A DNA stretch of 64,000 nucleotides from Methylobacterium sp. R2-1 (GCF_014191355.1 NZ_JACHWM010000012.1:164810-228809), one strand, 5' to 3'; shown: positions 48,347 to 57,956, counted from the stretch's first letter. Notes: generated from the letters alone by a model not told the origin. Translations and numbers: made by a program.

Positions 48347-50691
48347 CAGGCGCCCTCGCGCACGACGTAGGTGTGGAAGCGGATGCGCCCGTCCGGGTCG
48401 GTCTCGCGGTAGACGCCCTGGATCTCCGCCTCGAAACCGGGGAACAGGTTGGCGGCCGCCTCGAACATCTTGAAATAGTCGAGCATGGGTTTGGCCCGCT
48501 CGTCGAGGCGCTCGCCCGGCAGCACCGTGCCGATGCCGGGGGGATAGACCAGCATCAGGGTAGTGGCGATGCGCCCCTCGGCTTCAGCGATCGGCACGTA
48601 ATCGACCCGGTTCCGCGTCAGCATCTGCGCGGCGGCCTTGGGTGGCATGACCATCTTGGGCAGGTGCTCGGGCATGAACTGCTTGCGCTGGAGCGCCGAG
48701 GTGCCCGACTCGCGGTGGAAGCCGTGGTAGTCGGCGCAGAGGTCGCGCAGGCCGACACCGCGGTAGCGCTTCGGTCGCCGGGCGACGAATTCCGGCATGG
48801 CCTCTTCGAGGGGCACGTTGTCGTCGTGCAGGCGCTTGAACGCGACGAGGCCGGAGATCAGCGTACCCGCCTTCGACGACTCGACGCCCGGCGTCAGCAG
48901 GAAGAGCAGCGAGTTGAGGTCGTTCTTCTCCGGCACGATCCGGTTCTCGCGCAGGTATTGCGCGACGATCGGCGCCGGCACGCCGTGCTCGGTATAGGCG
49001 CCGGTCTTCCGGTCGAAGCCGGGCGTGAGCACGGTGAGCTTGTTGGGATCGGTGATGGCGAAGCCCGGCGCGACATGGGTGAAGCCGTGCCACGAGGCGC
49101 CCGGCGTCAGCTCCCAGTAGCGAGCATCTGACGCCAGGGCGTCGGTCGGGATCGACTCCCACGAGGTTTCGGAGCCGTCGGGGCCGGTGACCACGTCGGG
49201 CACGAAGGGGTCGAAGAACCAGCGCCGCTTCGGATCGGCCTCGCGCTCCTCGAACTCCTTGCGGATGGCGCGGGCTTTTTTCCGCCACTCGATGCCGAGC
49301 CGGATCGTGTCGTCCCACAGCACGACGCCGGAACGGCCCTTCATCATCTGCGCGCCGACATCGAGCGAGGCGAAGATCGGGTAGAACGGCGAGGTCGAGG
49401 CGTGGACGAGGAAGCTTTCGTTCAGGCGCTTGTGCTCGACCCGCCGGGTCTGGCCGCGGATATGCCCGTCGCGGGTGTGGATCTGCGAGGCCTGCGAGAA
49501 GCTGGCGAGCTGCTTGTGGGTCGATTGCGTGGCGATGATGCCCGGCGAGGTCTCGTCGAGTCCGGTCAGGCCCATGGCGAAGCGGCGCTGGTAGAGCGGG
49601 TGGAACTTCATGAAGCCCGCCCAGGCCTCGTCGAACAGGATGTAGTCGCACAGGTGGCCGATCCGCTCGACGATCGCCTGCGCGTCGTAGATCGTGCCGT
49701 CATAGGTGCATTGCTCGATCACCGCGCAGCGGAACGGGCGCTCCCGGCGCCACGCCTCCTTGTCCTTCACGAGCGGGTTGTCGCGGATCTTCTCGCGGAT
49801 GCGCCCCTCGTCCAGCGCCTCGTGGTAGATCGGCCCGATCAGGCCGTAGGCGTTGCGGTCCGTCTCGAGGAAGATCGGGATGCCGCCGGCGAGCAGCAGC
49901 GCGCCGTGATGGGCGGCCTTGTGGTTGTTGCGGTCGAACAGGACGAGATCGTCCTCGGCCACCAGCGAACCCAGCACCACCTTGTTCGAGGCCGAGGTGC
50001 CGTTGAGGACGAAGTAGGTCTTCTCCGCCCCGAAGATTTTTGCGGCTTCCTTCTGGGCCTTCAGCGCCGGACCTTCGTGGGTGAGGAGATCGCCCAGGTC
50101 GAGGACGGAATTGTCCAGATCATCGCGAAAGATCGCCTCGCCGAGATGCTCGACGAAGATGCGGCCGATCGGCGAGCGGTTGTAGAAGATGCCGCCGTTG
50201 TGCCCGGGGCAGGTCCAGAGCTGGTTGCCCTCCTCGGCATAATCGACCAATGCGCCGAAGAACGGCGTCTTCAGCGTATCGGCGTACTGCGTCACGCGGG
50301 AGACGAGGTTGCGGGCAATGAATTCGGGCGTTTCTTCCGCGAGGAAGATGTAGCCGTCGATAAAGTCGAGCAACTCGACCGGGATGTCCTCCAGCCGCTT
50401 GCGGCGGACCATGATCACGATCGGCATCTCCAGGCCGCGCTTGCGCATCATGTCGATGAGCGCAGCCGCCTTGCCCTCGAGTCCGCGCTTGCCCCAATCG
50501 ACCACAAGGCAGCCGACGGCGGAGTCGGTCTGCACCGCGATCGAGGCATCCTCGACGCGCCGGGCCCGCACCACCTCGAAGCCGCGCTTCTCCACCGCCG
50601 CGACGATCTGATCGACGCGCGCGCCCTCCAGATCATCCGGATCGAAGGCGGGGGTGCACATCAGCACGGTGAAACGGCGGTGAAAATCCAT
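48346..50691 (-). CDS. PLP-dependent Orn/Lys/Arg decarboxylase
   Basis: The 781-residue protein has an N-terminal wing or receiver-like domain (about 1-130). The PLP domain carries the lysine in IIATQSTHKQLASFSQASQI, an ALVDYAEEGNQLWTCPGHNG segment and FDEAWAGFMKFHPLY. A C-terminal domain ends with LVYPPGIGTVLPGERL and EIQGVYRETDPDGRIRFH. It is the inducible-type amino-acid decarboxylase that makes putrescine, cadaverine or agmatine; the exact amino acid cannot be told by eye. The short gap upstream and one-base overlap with the acetyltransferase downstream mark an operon. It may serve polyamine synthesis or acid resistance. Confidence 0.93.
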   Translation of the reverse strand: MDFHRRFTVLMCTPAFDPDDLEGARVDQIVAAVEKRGFEVVRARRVEDASIAVQTDSAVGCLVVDWGKRGLEGKAAALIDMMRKRGLEMPIVIMVRRKRLEDIPVELLDFIDGYIFLAEETPEFIARNLVSRVTQYADTLKTPFFGALVDYAEEGNQLWTCPGHNGGIFYNRSPIGRIFVEHLGEAIFRDDLDNSVLDLGDLLTHEGPALKAQKEAAKIFGAEKTYFVLNGTSASNKVVLGSLVAEDDLVLFDRNNHKAAHHGALLLAGGIPIFLETDRNAYGLIGPIYHEALDEGRIREKIRDNPLVKDKEAWRRERPFRCAVIEQCTYDGTIYDAQAIVERIGHLCDYILFDEAWAGFMKFHPLYQRRFAMGLTGLDETSPGIIATQSTHKQLASFSQASQIHTRDGHIRGQTRRVEHKRLNESFLVHASTSPFYPIFASLDVGAQMMKGRSGVVLWDDTIRLGIEWRKKARAIRKEFEEREADPKRRWFFDPFVPDVVTGPDGSETSWESIPTDALASDARYWELTPGASWHGFTHVAPGFAITDPNKLTVLTPGFDRKTGAYTEHGVPAPIVAQYLRENRIVPEKNDLNSLLFLLTPGVESSKAGTLISGLVAFKRLHDDNVPLEEAMPEFVARRPKRYRGVGLRDLCADYHGFHRESGTSALQRKQFMPEHLPKMVMPPKAAAQMLTRNRVDYVPIAEAEGRIATTLMLVYPPGIGTVLPGERLDERAKPMLDYFKMFEAAANLFPGFEAEIQGVYRETDPDGRIRFHTYVVREGA

Positions 50692-50775
50692 GGAGTGCGG
50701 CTCTTCTCACGAACGGAAACCCAGCCTTTCCGGCCCATCCGCGACGATTCGATGACACGATGGCGATTGGCGCCG

Positions 50776-51138
50776 TCACCGCAGCGTGAGAGGGAAACTC
50801 AGCTCCGTAAAACCTTCCAGCGTGAGCAGCCCCGCCGGGGGCGGCGGGAAGGGGGCGGCCGCCTGAGCGGCGCGGGCCGCGCGCTCGCCGAGCGCGACCG
50901 GGCCGTCCTCGATCTCGACGCCGTCAAGCCCGCCCTTCGCATCGATTCGGACCCGGATCGTCACTTGGCCGCCGCGCCGCGGCGCCCGGGCGCGATCCGC
51001 CATGCCGATCCGACTGACGACCCCAGCCACCCAGGCTTTCGCCCGCGCATCGACCCGCGGCGCAGCCAGGGCGTTTCCGGGCGAAGCGGCCAGCATCAGT
51101 GCCAGGAGGAGGACCGACCGGAGGAGAAACGCAACCAA
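50776..51138 (-). CDS. Small periplasmic TonB-C-terminal-type protein
   Basis: The 120-residue protein has a signal helix (FLLRSVLLLALMLAASPGNA). A TonB-C-terminal-like fold follows: VTIRVRIDAKGGLDGVEIED, GERAARAAQAAAPFPPPPAG and FTELSFPLTL. It lacks the usual Pro-rich spanning segment of TonB and is too short to reach an outer-membrane receptor from the inner membrane, so it is a stand-alone domain. The partner is unknown. A terminator for the gene upstream lies in the gap between the two. Confidence 0.75.
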   Translation of the reverse strand: MVAFLLRSVLLLALMLAASPGNALAAPRVDARAKAWVAGVVSRIGMADRARAPRRGGQVTIRVRIDAKGGLDGVEIEDGPVALGERAARAAQAAAPFPPPPAGLLTLEGFTELSFPLTLR

Positions 51139-51160
51139 GACGAGGAACTCCGCAACGAAA

Positions 51161-51182
51161 AAGGGCGCCCTGCGGCGCCCTC
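51161..51182 (-). terminator. Intrinsic terminator downstream of the Lys-rich secreted protein gene
   Basis: AGGGCGCC (51162-51169) and GGCGCCCT (51174-51181) form an 8-bp stem with a 4-base loop. On the minus strand it is followed by TTTTT, an intrinsic terminator for the gene at 51205-51411. Confidence 0.8.
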
Positions 51183-51204
51183 GGAACGCGTGATCGCCAG
51201 CCGA

Positions 51205-51411
51205 TCACATCCTGTTCTTCTTGGACTTCATCTTCTTCGATTTCATCTGGCCGCCGCCGCCGGACATCTTGTTCATGCCGCCCTCGGGCTGCACGCCGGC
51301 CGCGTTCGAACCGGTCATCTGCGTGGTATTTGCGCTCTGAGCCACGGCCGCCGTGGTCAGGGTTGCGGCGCCGACGAGAAGCGCCGCCGCGAGGCCGATC
51401 ACCTGTTTCAT
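51205..51411 (-). CDS. Small secreted Met/Lys-rich protein (68 residues)
   Basis: The product begins MKQVIGLAAALLVGAATLTT with a signal peptide cleaved near AVA-QS (about residue 25). The mature part is Asn/Thr/Gly/Met-rich and ends with a basic MKSKKMKSKKNRM. It could bind metals, nucleic acid or anionic surface polymers, but no family is recognised. It is followed by a clear terminator and is divergent from nothing recognisable. The signal peptide and terminator support a real gene. Confidence 0.7.
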   Translation of the reverse strand: MKQVIGLAAALLVGAATLTTAAVAQSANTTQMTGSNAAGVQPEGGMNKMSGGGGQMKSKKMKSKKNRM

Positions 51412-51539
51412 GAGCGTCTCCCGGATTTTGTCGTCTTGTACTTGACCGCGACATCAACCCACGGCTGCGGCCGCGGTTCCTGTTCTCGGCGCCTCCTTCG
51501 TCGATGCGATGCAGCAACCGCGGCAGGGGCAGCAAGAAC

Positions 51540-52097
51540 TCAGGTACGGATCGACGCGCCCCGGCGCAGATGCTCGTCGAGGCGCGGCATGATCTCGACG
51601 AAGTTGCAGGGGCGGTGGCGATAGTCGAGCTGTTGGGCGAGGATGCCGTCCCAAGCATCCTTGCAGGCGCCGGGCGAGCCCGGCAGCACGAAGATATAGG
51701 TCGCCCCCGCGACTCCGGCGGTGGCCCGCGACTGCAGCGTCGAGGTGCCGATCTTGTCGTAGGAGATCCGGTGGAACACCGCCGAGAAGCCGTCCATGCG
51801 CTTCTCGAACAGCGGCTCGATCGCCTCCGGCGTCACGTCCCGTCCGGTGAAGCCGGTGCCGCCGGTGGTCAGGATCACGTCGATGGCCGGATCGCGGATC
51901 CAGCCTTCGACCTTTTCCCGAATGGCGGCGACCTCGTCCGGCACGATGTCCCGGCTCGCGAGCCGGTGCCCGGCCTCGGTGAGCCGCGCGGCCAGGGTGT
52001 CGCCGGAGCGGTCGTCGGCGAGCACGCGGGTATCGGACACCGTGAGCACGGCGATCGAGAGGGGGATGAAGGCGCGGGGCGTCGGCTCGCTCGTCAT
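51540..52097 (-). CDS. moaB: Molybdenum cofactor biosynthesis protein MoaB
   Basis: MoaB-type proteins bind molybdopterin and probably adenylylate it before molybdenum insertion. The 185-residue protein has the family motifs LTVSDTRVLADDRSGDTLAA, VILTTGGTGFTGRDVTPEAI and VLPGSPGACKDAWDGI. The ATG at 52097 gives the standard start. It is divergent from purB. No other molybdenum-cofactor gene is in the window. Assignment to MoaB rather than MogA is by length and the C-terminal sequence. Confidence 0.92.
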   Translation of the reverse strand: MTSEPTPRAFIPLSIAVLTVSDTRVLADDRSGDTLAARLTEAGHRLASRDIVPDEVAAIREKVEGWIRDPAIDVILTTGGTGFTGRDVTPEAIEPLFEKRMDGFSAVFHRISYDKIGTSTLQSRATAGVAGATYIFVLPGSPGACKDAWDGILAQQLDYRHRPCNFVEIMPRLDEHLRRGASIRT

Positions 52098-52259
52098 GCT
52101 GCCGATGTTGTCCCGTAGACGCGGCGGGTCAACCGCCGCCTGACGTCGCGGAGGAGCCATGCACATCACGGCAGGGCGGCGCGTTGAGGCGCTGGGCCAC
52201 CCCGTGCTACGCGCGGAGCGATTTCGCGAAATCGCGACACGTCCGAGGCGCTGAAAACG

Positions 52260-53567
52260 ATGATCCCCCGCTACTCCCGTCCCGAGATGACCGCGATCTG
52301 GTCGCCGGAGAGCCGGTTCCGGATCTGGTTCGAGATCGAGGCCCATGCCACCACGGCTCTGGCCCAGATCGGCGTCGTGCCGAAGGAGGCCGCCGACAAG
52401 GTGTGGGAGAAGGGCCGCGACGCGACCTTCGACGTCGCCCGCATCGACGCGATCGAGGCGGTGACGAAGCACGACGTCATCGCCTTCCTCACACATCTGG
52501 CCGAGATCGTCGGGCCGGAGGCGCGCTTCGTCCACCAGGGCATGACCTCGTCCGACGTGCTCGACACCTGCCTCAACGTGCAGCTCACCCGCGCCGCTGA
52601 CATCCTGATCAAGGATCTCGACGCCCTGCTCGCCGCCCTGAAGCGGCGCGCCTTCGAGCACAAGCACACGCCGACCATCGGCCGCTCGCACGGCATCCAC
52701 GCCGAGCCCGTCACCTTCGGCCTCAAGCTCGCCCAGGCCTATGCCGAGTTCGCCAGAGCGAAGGACCGGCTCATCGCCGCACGAAAAGAGGTCGCGACCT
52801 GCGCGATCTCGGGGGCGGTCGGCACCTTCGCCAATATCGACCCGCGGGTGGAGGAATACGTCGCCGAACAGATGGGGCTGGCCCCGGAGCCGGTCTCGAC
52901 CCAGGTGATCCCGCGCGACCGCCACGCCATGTTCTTCGCCGTGCTCGGCGTGATCGCCAGCTCCATGGAGCGGCTCGCGACGGAAGTGCGCCACCTGCAG
53001 CGCACCGAAGTGCTGGAGGCCGAAGAATTCTTCTCGGAGGGGCAGAAGGGCTCCTCGGCCATGCCGCACAAGCGCAATCCGGTGCTCACCGAGAACATCA
53101 CCGGGCTCGCCCGCATGGTGCGCGGCTACGTGACCCCGGCACTGGAGAACGTCGCGCTCTGGCACGAGCGGGACATCTCGCATTCCTCGGTCGAGCGGAT
53201 GATCGGCCCGGACGCGACGGTGACCCTCGACTTCGCGCTCGCCCGGCTCACCGGGGTGATCGACAAGCTCTTGGTCTACCCGGCCACCATGCAGAAGAAC
53301 CTCGACCGGCTCGGCGGCCTCGTCCACTCGCAGCGGGTGCTCCTGGCGCTGACGCAGGGCGGCGTCTCGCGTGAGGATTCCTACCGGCTGGTTCAGCGCA
53401 ACGCGATGCCGGTCTGGCGCGGCGAGGGCGACTTCCTCACCCTGCTCAAGGCCGACCCGGAGGTGACGGCGGTGCTCAAGCCCGAGCAGATCGAGGAGTG
53501 CTTCGATCTCGGTTACCACCTCAAGCACGTCGACACGATTTTTTCGCGGGTGTTCGGGGACGCGTGA
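52260..53567 (+). CDS. purB: Adenylosuccinate lyase
   Basis: PurB cleaves SAICAR and adenylosuccinate in purine synthesis, releasing fumarate. The 435-residue protein has the superfamily signature GSSAMPHKRNP with the catalytic Ser loop, the VHQGMTSSDVLDTCLNVQL segment and the general-acid region IGRSHGIHAEPVTFG. Length is standard. It starts with ATG (MIPRYSRPEMTAIW). It is followed by a D-amino-acid aminotransferase gene after about 70 bases. Confidence 0.96.
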   Translation: MIPRYSRPEMTAIWSPESRFRIWFEIEAHATTALAQIGVVPKEAADKVWEKGRDATFDVARIDAIEAVTKHDVIAFLTHLAEIVGPEARFVHQGMTSSDVLDTCLNVQLTRAADILIKDLDALLAALKRRAFEHKHTPTIGRSHGIHAEPVTFGLKLAQAYAEFARAKDRLIAARKEVATCAISGAVGTFANIDPRVEEYVAEQMGLAPEPVSTQVIPRDRHAMFFAVLGVIASSMERLATEVRHLQRTEVLEAEEFFSEGQKGSSAMPHKRNPVLTENITGLARMVRGYVTPALENVALWHERDISHSSVERMIGPDATVTLDFALARLTGVIDKLLVYPATMQKNLDRLGGLVHSQRVLLALTQGGVSREDSYRLVQRNAMPVWRGEGDFLTLLKADPEVTAVLKPEQIEECFDLGYHLKHVDTIFSRVFGDA

Positions 53568-53638
53568 TCCGTTCTGCACGGAACCTGCTTCGCGCTTCAC
53601 CTGACGACGGACGATCGAGACTGCCCGAAGAGACTGCC

Positions 53639-54496
53639 ATGAGCCGCATTGCCTACCTCAACGTTGAGTTCCTGCCCCTCGACGAGGCCCGCGTGCCGGT
53701 GATGGACCGCGGCTTCCTGTTCGCGGACGGGATCTACGAGGTGGCCGCCGTGCTGCACGGACGCCTCGTGGACAATGCAGCCCATCTCGCCCGGCTCGAC
53801 CGCTCGCTCTCCGAGATCGGCATCCACAATCCGCACACGGCGCCGGAATGGGAGCGGCTGCAGAGCGAACTCGTCGCGCGAAACGAGGTCCGCGAGGGCC
53901 TCGTCTACATCCAAGTGACGCGGGGCGTGGCCGAGCGCGACTTCTCGTTTCCGAAGGGGGACGTGGCCCCGACCGTGGTGATGTTCACGCAGGAGAAATC
54001 CATCGTGAACAACCCGATGGCCGAGGCCGGCGCCCGGGTGATCACCGTGCCGGACCTGCGGTGGAAGCGGCGGGACATCAAGTCGGTGGCGCTTCTGGCC
54101 CAGGTTCTCGCGAAGCAACAGGCGGCGGAGGCCGGTGTGGCCGAGGCCTTCATGGTCGAGGACGGGGTGGTGACGGAGGGCTCCTCCTCCACCGTCTTCA
54201 TCCTCACCAAGGGCGGCACGCTGGTGACGCGCCCGCTCTCCCACGCGGTTCTACCGGGCATCACACGCAAGGCGGTGCTGGCGCTAGCGGAGGAGACCGG
54301 CCTCGCCTTCGAGGAGCGGCTCATCAACGCGCGGGAGCTGCCCGAGGCGGCGGAAGCCTTCTACACCTCGGCCTCGGCCTTCGTGATGCCGGTGGTGGAG
54401 ATCGACGGCAAGCCGCTCGGCGACGGACGGCCCGGCCCGGTGGCACGGCGCCTGCGCCAATTGTACTTCGCCTTCGCTGAAAGGTCAGAGGCTTAG
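53639..54496 (+). CDS. dat: D-amino-acid aminotransferase
   Basis: This class IV PLP enzyme exchanges amino groups between D-amino acids and 2-oxoacids, feeding D-glutamate for cell-wall synthesis. The 285-residue protein has PVMDRGFLFADGIYEVAAVL at the N-terminus and the PLP-lysine motif RRDIKSVALLAQVLAKQQA. The EGSSSTVF loop and LPGITRKAVL are also present. The signature favours D-amino-acid aminotransferase over branched-chain aminotransferase. The ATG at 53639 is the standard start. It follows purB and is followed by a small secreted protein gene. Confidence 0.9.
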   Translation: MSRIAYLNVEFLPLDEARVPVMDRGFLFADGIYEVAAVLHGRLVDNAAHLARLDRSLSEIGIHNPHTAPEWERLQSELVARNEVREGLVYIQVTRGVAERDFSFPKGDVAPTVVMFTQEKSIVNNPMAEAGARVITVPDLRWKRRDIKSVALLAQVLAKQQAAEAGVAEAFMVEDGVVTEGSSSTVFILTKGGTLVTRPLSHAVLPGITRKAVLALAEETGLAFEERLINARELPEAAEAFYTSASAFVMPVVEIDGKPLGDGRPGPVARRLRQLYFAFAERSEA

Positions 54497-54557
54497 CGTG
54501 ACAGGAACGCGAAGGCGCGCGCATCCGTTGGTCCCCAAAGGATCACCCGAGGACGCG

Positions 54558-54875
54558 ATGACTTTCAGGAAAACCACGCTAAGCGCCGCCGCTCTGCTCG
54601 TCGGCCTGATGAGCACGGCGGCCTTCGCCCAGGATCCGTCCGTTCCACAGCGCGGACAGGACAGCGACCCGAAGCTGCCCGCCCCCCAGGACCAGGTGCC
54701 GGAGAAAGTCCGGCCGGAGAGCGACACAACCGGCAGCACGCTCAGTGACAAGCTTGAGAAGTCGGGCGGCGTGATCAAGCCGCCGGCCGGCGTCGATCCC
54801 GAGATCAAGACGATCGCGCCGGAGCCGACCCCGAACTCCACCCCCGTGATCAAGCCGCCGGGCAATGCCAAGTAG
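54558..54875 (+). CDS. Small secreted Pro-rich protein (105 residues)
   Basis: The product begins MTFRKTTLSAAALLVGLMST, with a signal peptide cleaved near AFA-QD (about 25). The mature part is Pro/Asp/Lys-rich (DPKLPAPQDQVPEKVRPESD) and carries two copies of VIKPP near the end. It is predicted disordered and periplasmic. The ATG at 54558 places the signal peptide first; an in-frame GTG upstream is unlikely. It lies downstream of the aminotransferase gene. Function unknown. Confidence 0.7.
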   Translation: MTFRKTTLSAAALLVGLMSTAAFAQDPSVPQRGQDSDPKLPAPQDQVPEKVRPESDTTGSTLSDKLEKSGGVIKPPAGVDPEIKTIAPEPTPNSTPVIKPPGNAK

Positions 54876-55093
54876 CTCAGGACGGAGCCCAGATCGGCCG
54901 GAATGATGCGGGAAGACGCATCAGCCATGCGGAGCGGTCCCCAGACCTAAGGGCCCGCTTCGCTTGACCTGCCTGTCGAGATCGCCGAAGACGCCCCCGT
55001 ATGCTCGATCCCCCGGCTCGACGGCCGGGGTTTTCGCGCGTGGCGCAACCGCTTGGCGCCCGCGCCATCGATTGCGAGACAGGTCAGACGCGC

Positions 55094-56386
55094 ATGGCGA
55101 ACGTCGTCGTCGTAGGCGCCCAATGGGGCGACGAGGGCAAGGGCAAGATCGTCGACTGGCTCTCGGAGCAGGCCGACATCGTCGTCCGCTTTCAAGGCGG
55201 CCACAATGCCGGCCACACGCTCGTGGTCGGCGAGGCCGTGTACAAGCTCTCGCTGCTGCCTTCCGGCGTGGTCCGACCGAACACGCTGGGCGTGATCGGC
55301 AACGGCGTGGTGCTCGACCCCTACGCGCTCGCCTCCGAGATCGATCGGCTCGCCGGCCAGGGCGTGACGGTAACGCGCGAGAACCTTCGCGTGGCCGACA
55401 ATGCCACCCTCATCCTGTCGCTCCACCGCGAGCTCGACGCACTGCGCGAGGACGGGGCGCCCGGTACCAAGATCGGCACGACCAAGCGCGGCATCGGTCC
55501 GGCCTACGAGGACAAGGTCGGCCGCCGGGCGATCCGGCTGATGGACCTCGCCGACCCGGAGAACCTGCCGCCGAAGATCGAGCGGCTGCTCGCCCATCAC
55601 AACGCCCTGCGCCGCGGCTTCGGCCTCGAGGAAATCTCCGAGCAGACGATCCTCGATGAGCTGACGGGGATTGCCGAGCGGGTGCTGCCTTACCAGGACA
55701 CGGTGTGGCGCCTGCTCGACGAGGCGCGCCGGGGCGGCAAGCGCATCCTGTTCGAGGGCGCGCAGGGTGCGCTGCTGGACGTCGATCACGGCACCTACCC
55801 GTTCGTGACCTCCTCCAACACGGTAGCCGGACAGGCGGCGACCGGCTCGGGGCTCGGCCCGCGAGCGATCGGCTACGTGCTTGGCATCGCCAAGGCCTAC
55901 ACCACCCGCGTCGGCGAGGGCCCGTTCCCGACCGAGCTGCACGATGAGATCGGCCAGCGCATCGGCGAGCGCGGCCGCGAATTCGGCACCGTGACAGGGC
56001 GCAAGCGCCGCTGCGGCTGGTTCGATGCCTGCCTCGTGCGCCAGACCGTGCAGACCTCGGGGATCGACGGTATCGCGCTGACCAAGCTCGACGTGCTCGA
56101 CGGCTTCGACGAGATCCGGGTCTGCACCGCCTACGACATCGACGGGCAGCGCTTCGATCATCTTCCCGCCAGCCAAGCGGCGCAGCAGCGCGCCGTGCCG
56201 GTCTACGAGACGATCCCCGGCTGGAGCGGCACCACGGCGGGCGCCCGCTCCTGGGCCGATCTGCCGGCCCAGGCGATCAAGTACGTGCGCCGGATCGAAG
56301 AACTGATCGGCGCGCCGGTGGCGCTGCTCTCCACCTCGCCGGAGCGCGACGACACCATCCTCATGCACAACCCCTTCGAGGATTAA
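55094..56386 (+). CDS. purA: Adenylosuccinate synthetase
   Basis: PurA joins IMP and aspartate using GTP, the first committed step to AMP. The 430-residue protein begins MANVVVVGAQWGDEGKGKIV, with the P-loop-like GDEGKGK and QGGHNAGHT. It has the GIGPAYEDKVGRRAIRLMDL and LLDVDHGTYPFVTSSNT segments and the C-terminal TTTGRKRRCGWFD-like TVTGRKRRCGWFDAC motif. The ATG at 55094 is the standard start. It is next to a membrane protein gene on the same strand. Confidence 0.96.
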   Translation: MANVVVVGAQWGDEGKGKIVDWLSEQADIVVRFQGGHNAGHTLVVGEAVYKLSLLPSGVVRPNTLGVIGNGVVLDPYALASEIDRLAGQGVTVTRENLRVADNATLILSLHRELDALREDGAPGTKIGTTKRGIGPAYEDKVGRRAIRLMDLADPENLPPKIERLLAHHNALRRGFGLEEISEQTILDELTGIAERVLPYQDTVWRLLDEARRGGKRILFEGAQGALLDVDHGTYPFVTSSNTVAGQAATGSGLGPRAIGYVLGIAKAYTTRVGEGPFPTELHDEIGQRIGERGREFGTVTGRKRRCGWFDACLVRQTVQTSGIDGIALTKLDVLDGFDEIRVCTAYDIDGQRFDHLPASQAAQQRAVPVYETIPGWSGTTAGARSWADLPAQAIKYVRRIEELIGAPVALLSTSPERDDTILMHNPFED

Positions 56387-56426
56387 GTCCCGGGACGGCG
56401 GGTAGAGACAGGCAGATCCGGGCACG

Positions 56427-57917
56427 ATGGCCGACTATTATCCGTTGCTGGCACGCGCGCTCGACGCCCTGCCCGATCGATCCCCGGCCTTGCGCCGCGC
56501 CGTCTACGATCGCGCGCGCAGCGCCCTGATCGCACAGCTCCGCTCGCTCGATCCGCCAGTGCCGGAGGCCGATATCGACCTCGAGCGTCAGGCGCTCGAT
56601 ACGGCGATCGGACGCCTGGAGGCCGAGTACGAGACGCCCCCCGCCGCGGCCGGGATGCCGGCGAAGGCGCCCGAGCCTGCGCCGCCGAAGCCGTCCCCTC
56701 CCCCAGCATCCGAACCGCTCCGGCCGGAGCCGCTCTCGCCCGGCCCTCTGCCGCCGACGCTGCCGGAACCCGAGCCACCGCAGAACCCGGACGAACCGCT
56801 GGTCCTGCCGCCCGCCTCGGTGCCGGCCGGGATCGGATCGGATCTCGGTCCCACGGAGTCCAAGCCGGCGGGCGAGACGGTGCCGTTCATGCCGCCGCCC
56901 CGCCGGTCGCGGACCGACGAGGTCCCGAAGCCCGCACCGGAGTCGGCCGACGGCTTCATCCCGCTCACGCCGTCCCCCGCCGAGACCGCGAGTGGGGCCA
57001 AGACCGAGGCGGATGTTGACATCGCGTCGCCCGAAGCCGCCACTGAAACGAACGGCGCGAGCGAGGCGAGCAACGGCCGCCAGCGGCCGCGCATCGATGT
57101 GGTGGCGCCACCCGCGGGCCGTTCGCGCCTGCTGCGCAACCTGTTCGTCGGGGGCGTGCTCGCGACGGTGATCGCACTGATCGCGGTGGCCGCCTTCTTC
57201 CTGCGCGACAAGCCGTCCGACCTTCAGCAGAGCGCGACCGAGCAGGAGGTACCGGCCGAACAGCCGGACGCGAAGTTCTCGGATCGGGTCGGGGCGGAGC
57301 GCAGCGAGGCCGAGGCACGGTCGAAGCCGGCCGCTCCCGGCGCTGCACCGGCACAGCCGGAGGTCACCGTCTCGCAGCGGGCGATCCTCTACGAAGAGAA
57401 CCAGAGCGATCCGCGCGCCCAGCCGATCTCCACCAATGGCCACACGGTCTGGCGGGTGGAGGCCGTGAACGGCGCTCAGGGCGAGCCGCTGCAGACGGTG
57501 CTCCGGGCCAATGTGGAGTTTCCGGATGCGGGGCTGACGCTGGCAATGACCATGCGCAAGAATCTCGACGCGACGCTTCCCGCCTCGCACACGATCGAGC
57601 TCGCCTTCACCAACAACGCCGATGCCGGCGCCAAGCGCGCGGTGCAGAATATCGGCCTGCTCCAGCTCAAGGACGAGGAAGCCGCCCGCGGCTCACCCGT
57701 CTCGGGGCTTCCGGTGCGTGTTCGTGAAAACCTGTTCCTGATCGGGCTGTCCTCGCTGAAGAGCGATGTGGACCGCAACACCGAACTGATGCTGCACAAG
57801 AACTGGTTCGATCTGGCGCTGACCTACACGAGCGGACAGAGGGCGGTCATCAGCTTCGAGAAGGGCGCGGCCGGCACCCAGGCCCTGCAGAACGCCTTCG
57901 CGCAGTGGCGGGAGTGA
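56427..57917 (+). CDS. Conserved membrane-anchored hypothetical protein (496 residues)
   Basis: The protein begins with a short helical domain (YYPLLARALDALPDRSPALR, then RRAVYDRARSALIAQLRSLD). A long Pro/Glu/Ser-rich disordered segment follows (about 72-230), then a single membrane helix (NLFVGGVLATVIALIAVAAF at about 236-256). The C-terminal domain (about 310-496) has VSQRAILYEENQSDPRAQPI and IELAFTNNADAGAKRAVQNI, and should lie in the periplasm. This architecture occurs downstream of purA in related bacteria, but the function is not known. It starts at ATG 40 bases after purA and is probably co-transcribed. Confidence 0.75.
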   Translation: MADYYPLLARALDALPDRSPALRRAVYDRARSALIAQLRSLDPPVPEADIDLERQALDTAIGRLEAEYETPPAAAGMPAKAPEPAPPKPSPPPASEPLRPEPLSPGPLPPTLPEPEPPQNPDEPLVLPPASVPAGIGSDLGPTESKPAGETVPFMPPPRRSRTDEVPKPAPESADGFIPLTPSPAETASGAKTEADVDIASPEAATETNGASEASNGRQRPRIDVVAPPAGRSRLLRNLFVGGVLATVIALIAVAAFFLRDKPSDLQQSATEQEVPAEQPDAKFSDRVGAERSEAEARSKPAAPGAAPAQPEVTVSQRAILYEENQSDPRAQPISTNGHTVWRVEAVNGAQGEPLQTVLRANVEFPDAGLTLAMTMRKNLDATLPASHTIELAFTNNADAGAKRAVQNIGLLQLKDEEAARGSPVSGLPVRVRENLFLIGLSSLKSDVDRNTELMLHKNWFDLALTYTSGQRAVISFEKGAAGTQALQNAFAQWRE

Positions 57918-57956
57918 TACGTTGTCCGGTTGAGGTGTTCGGTTCCGCACTTTGCC

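Noticed and set aside
49402..51624. 740-codon plus-strand frame antisense to the decarboxylase
   Set aside because: Shadow of a certain gene; it runs through the TonB-like and secreted small genes and lacks any domain.
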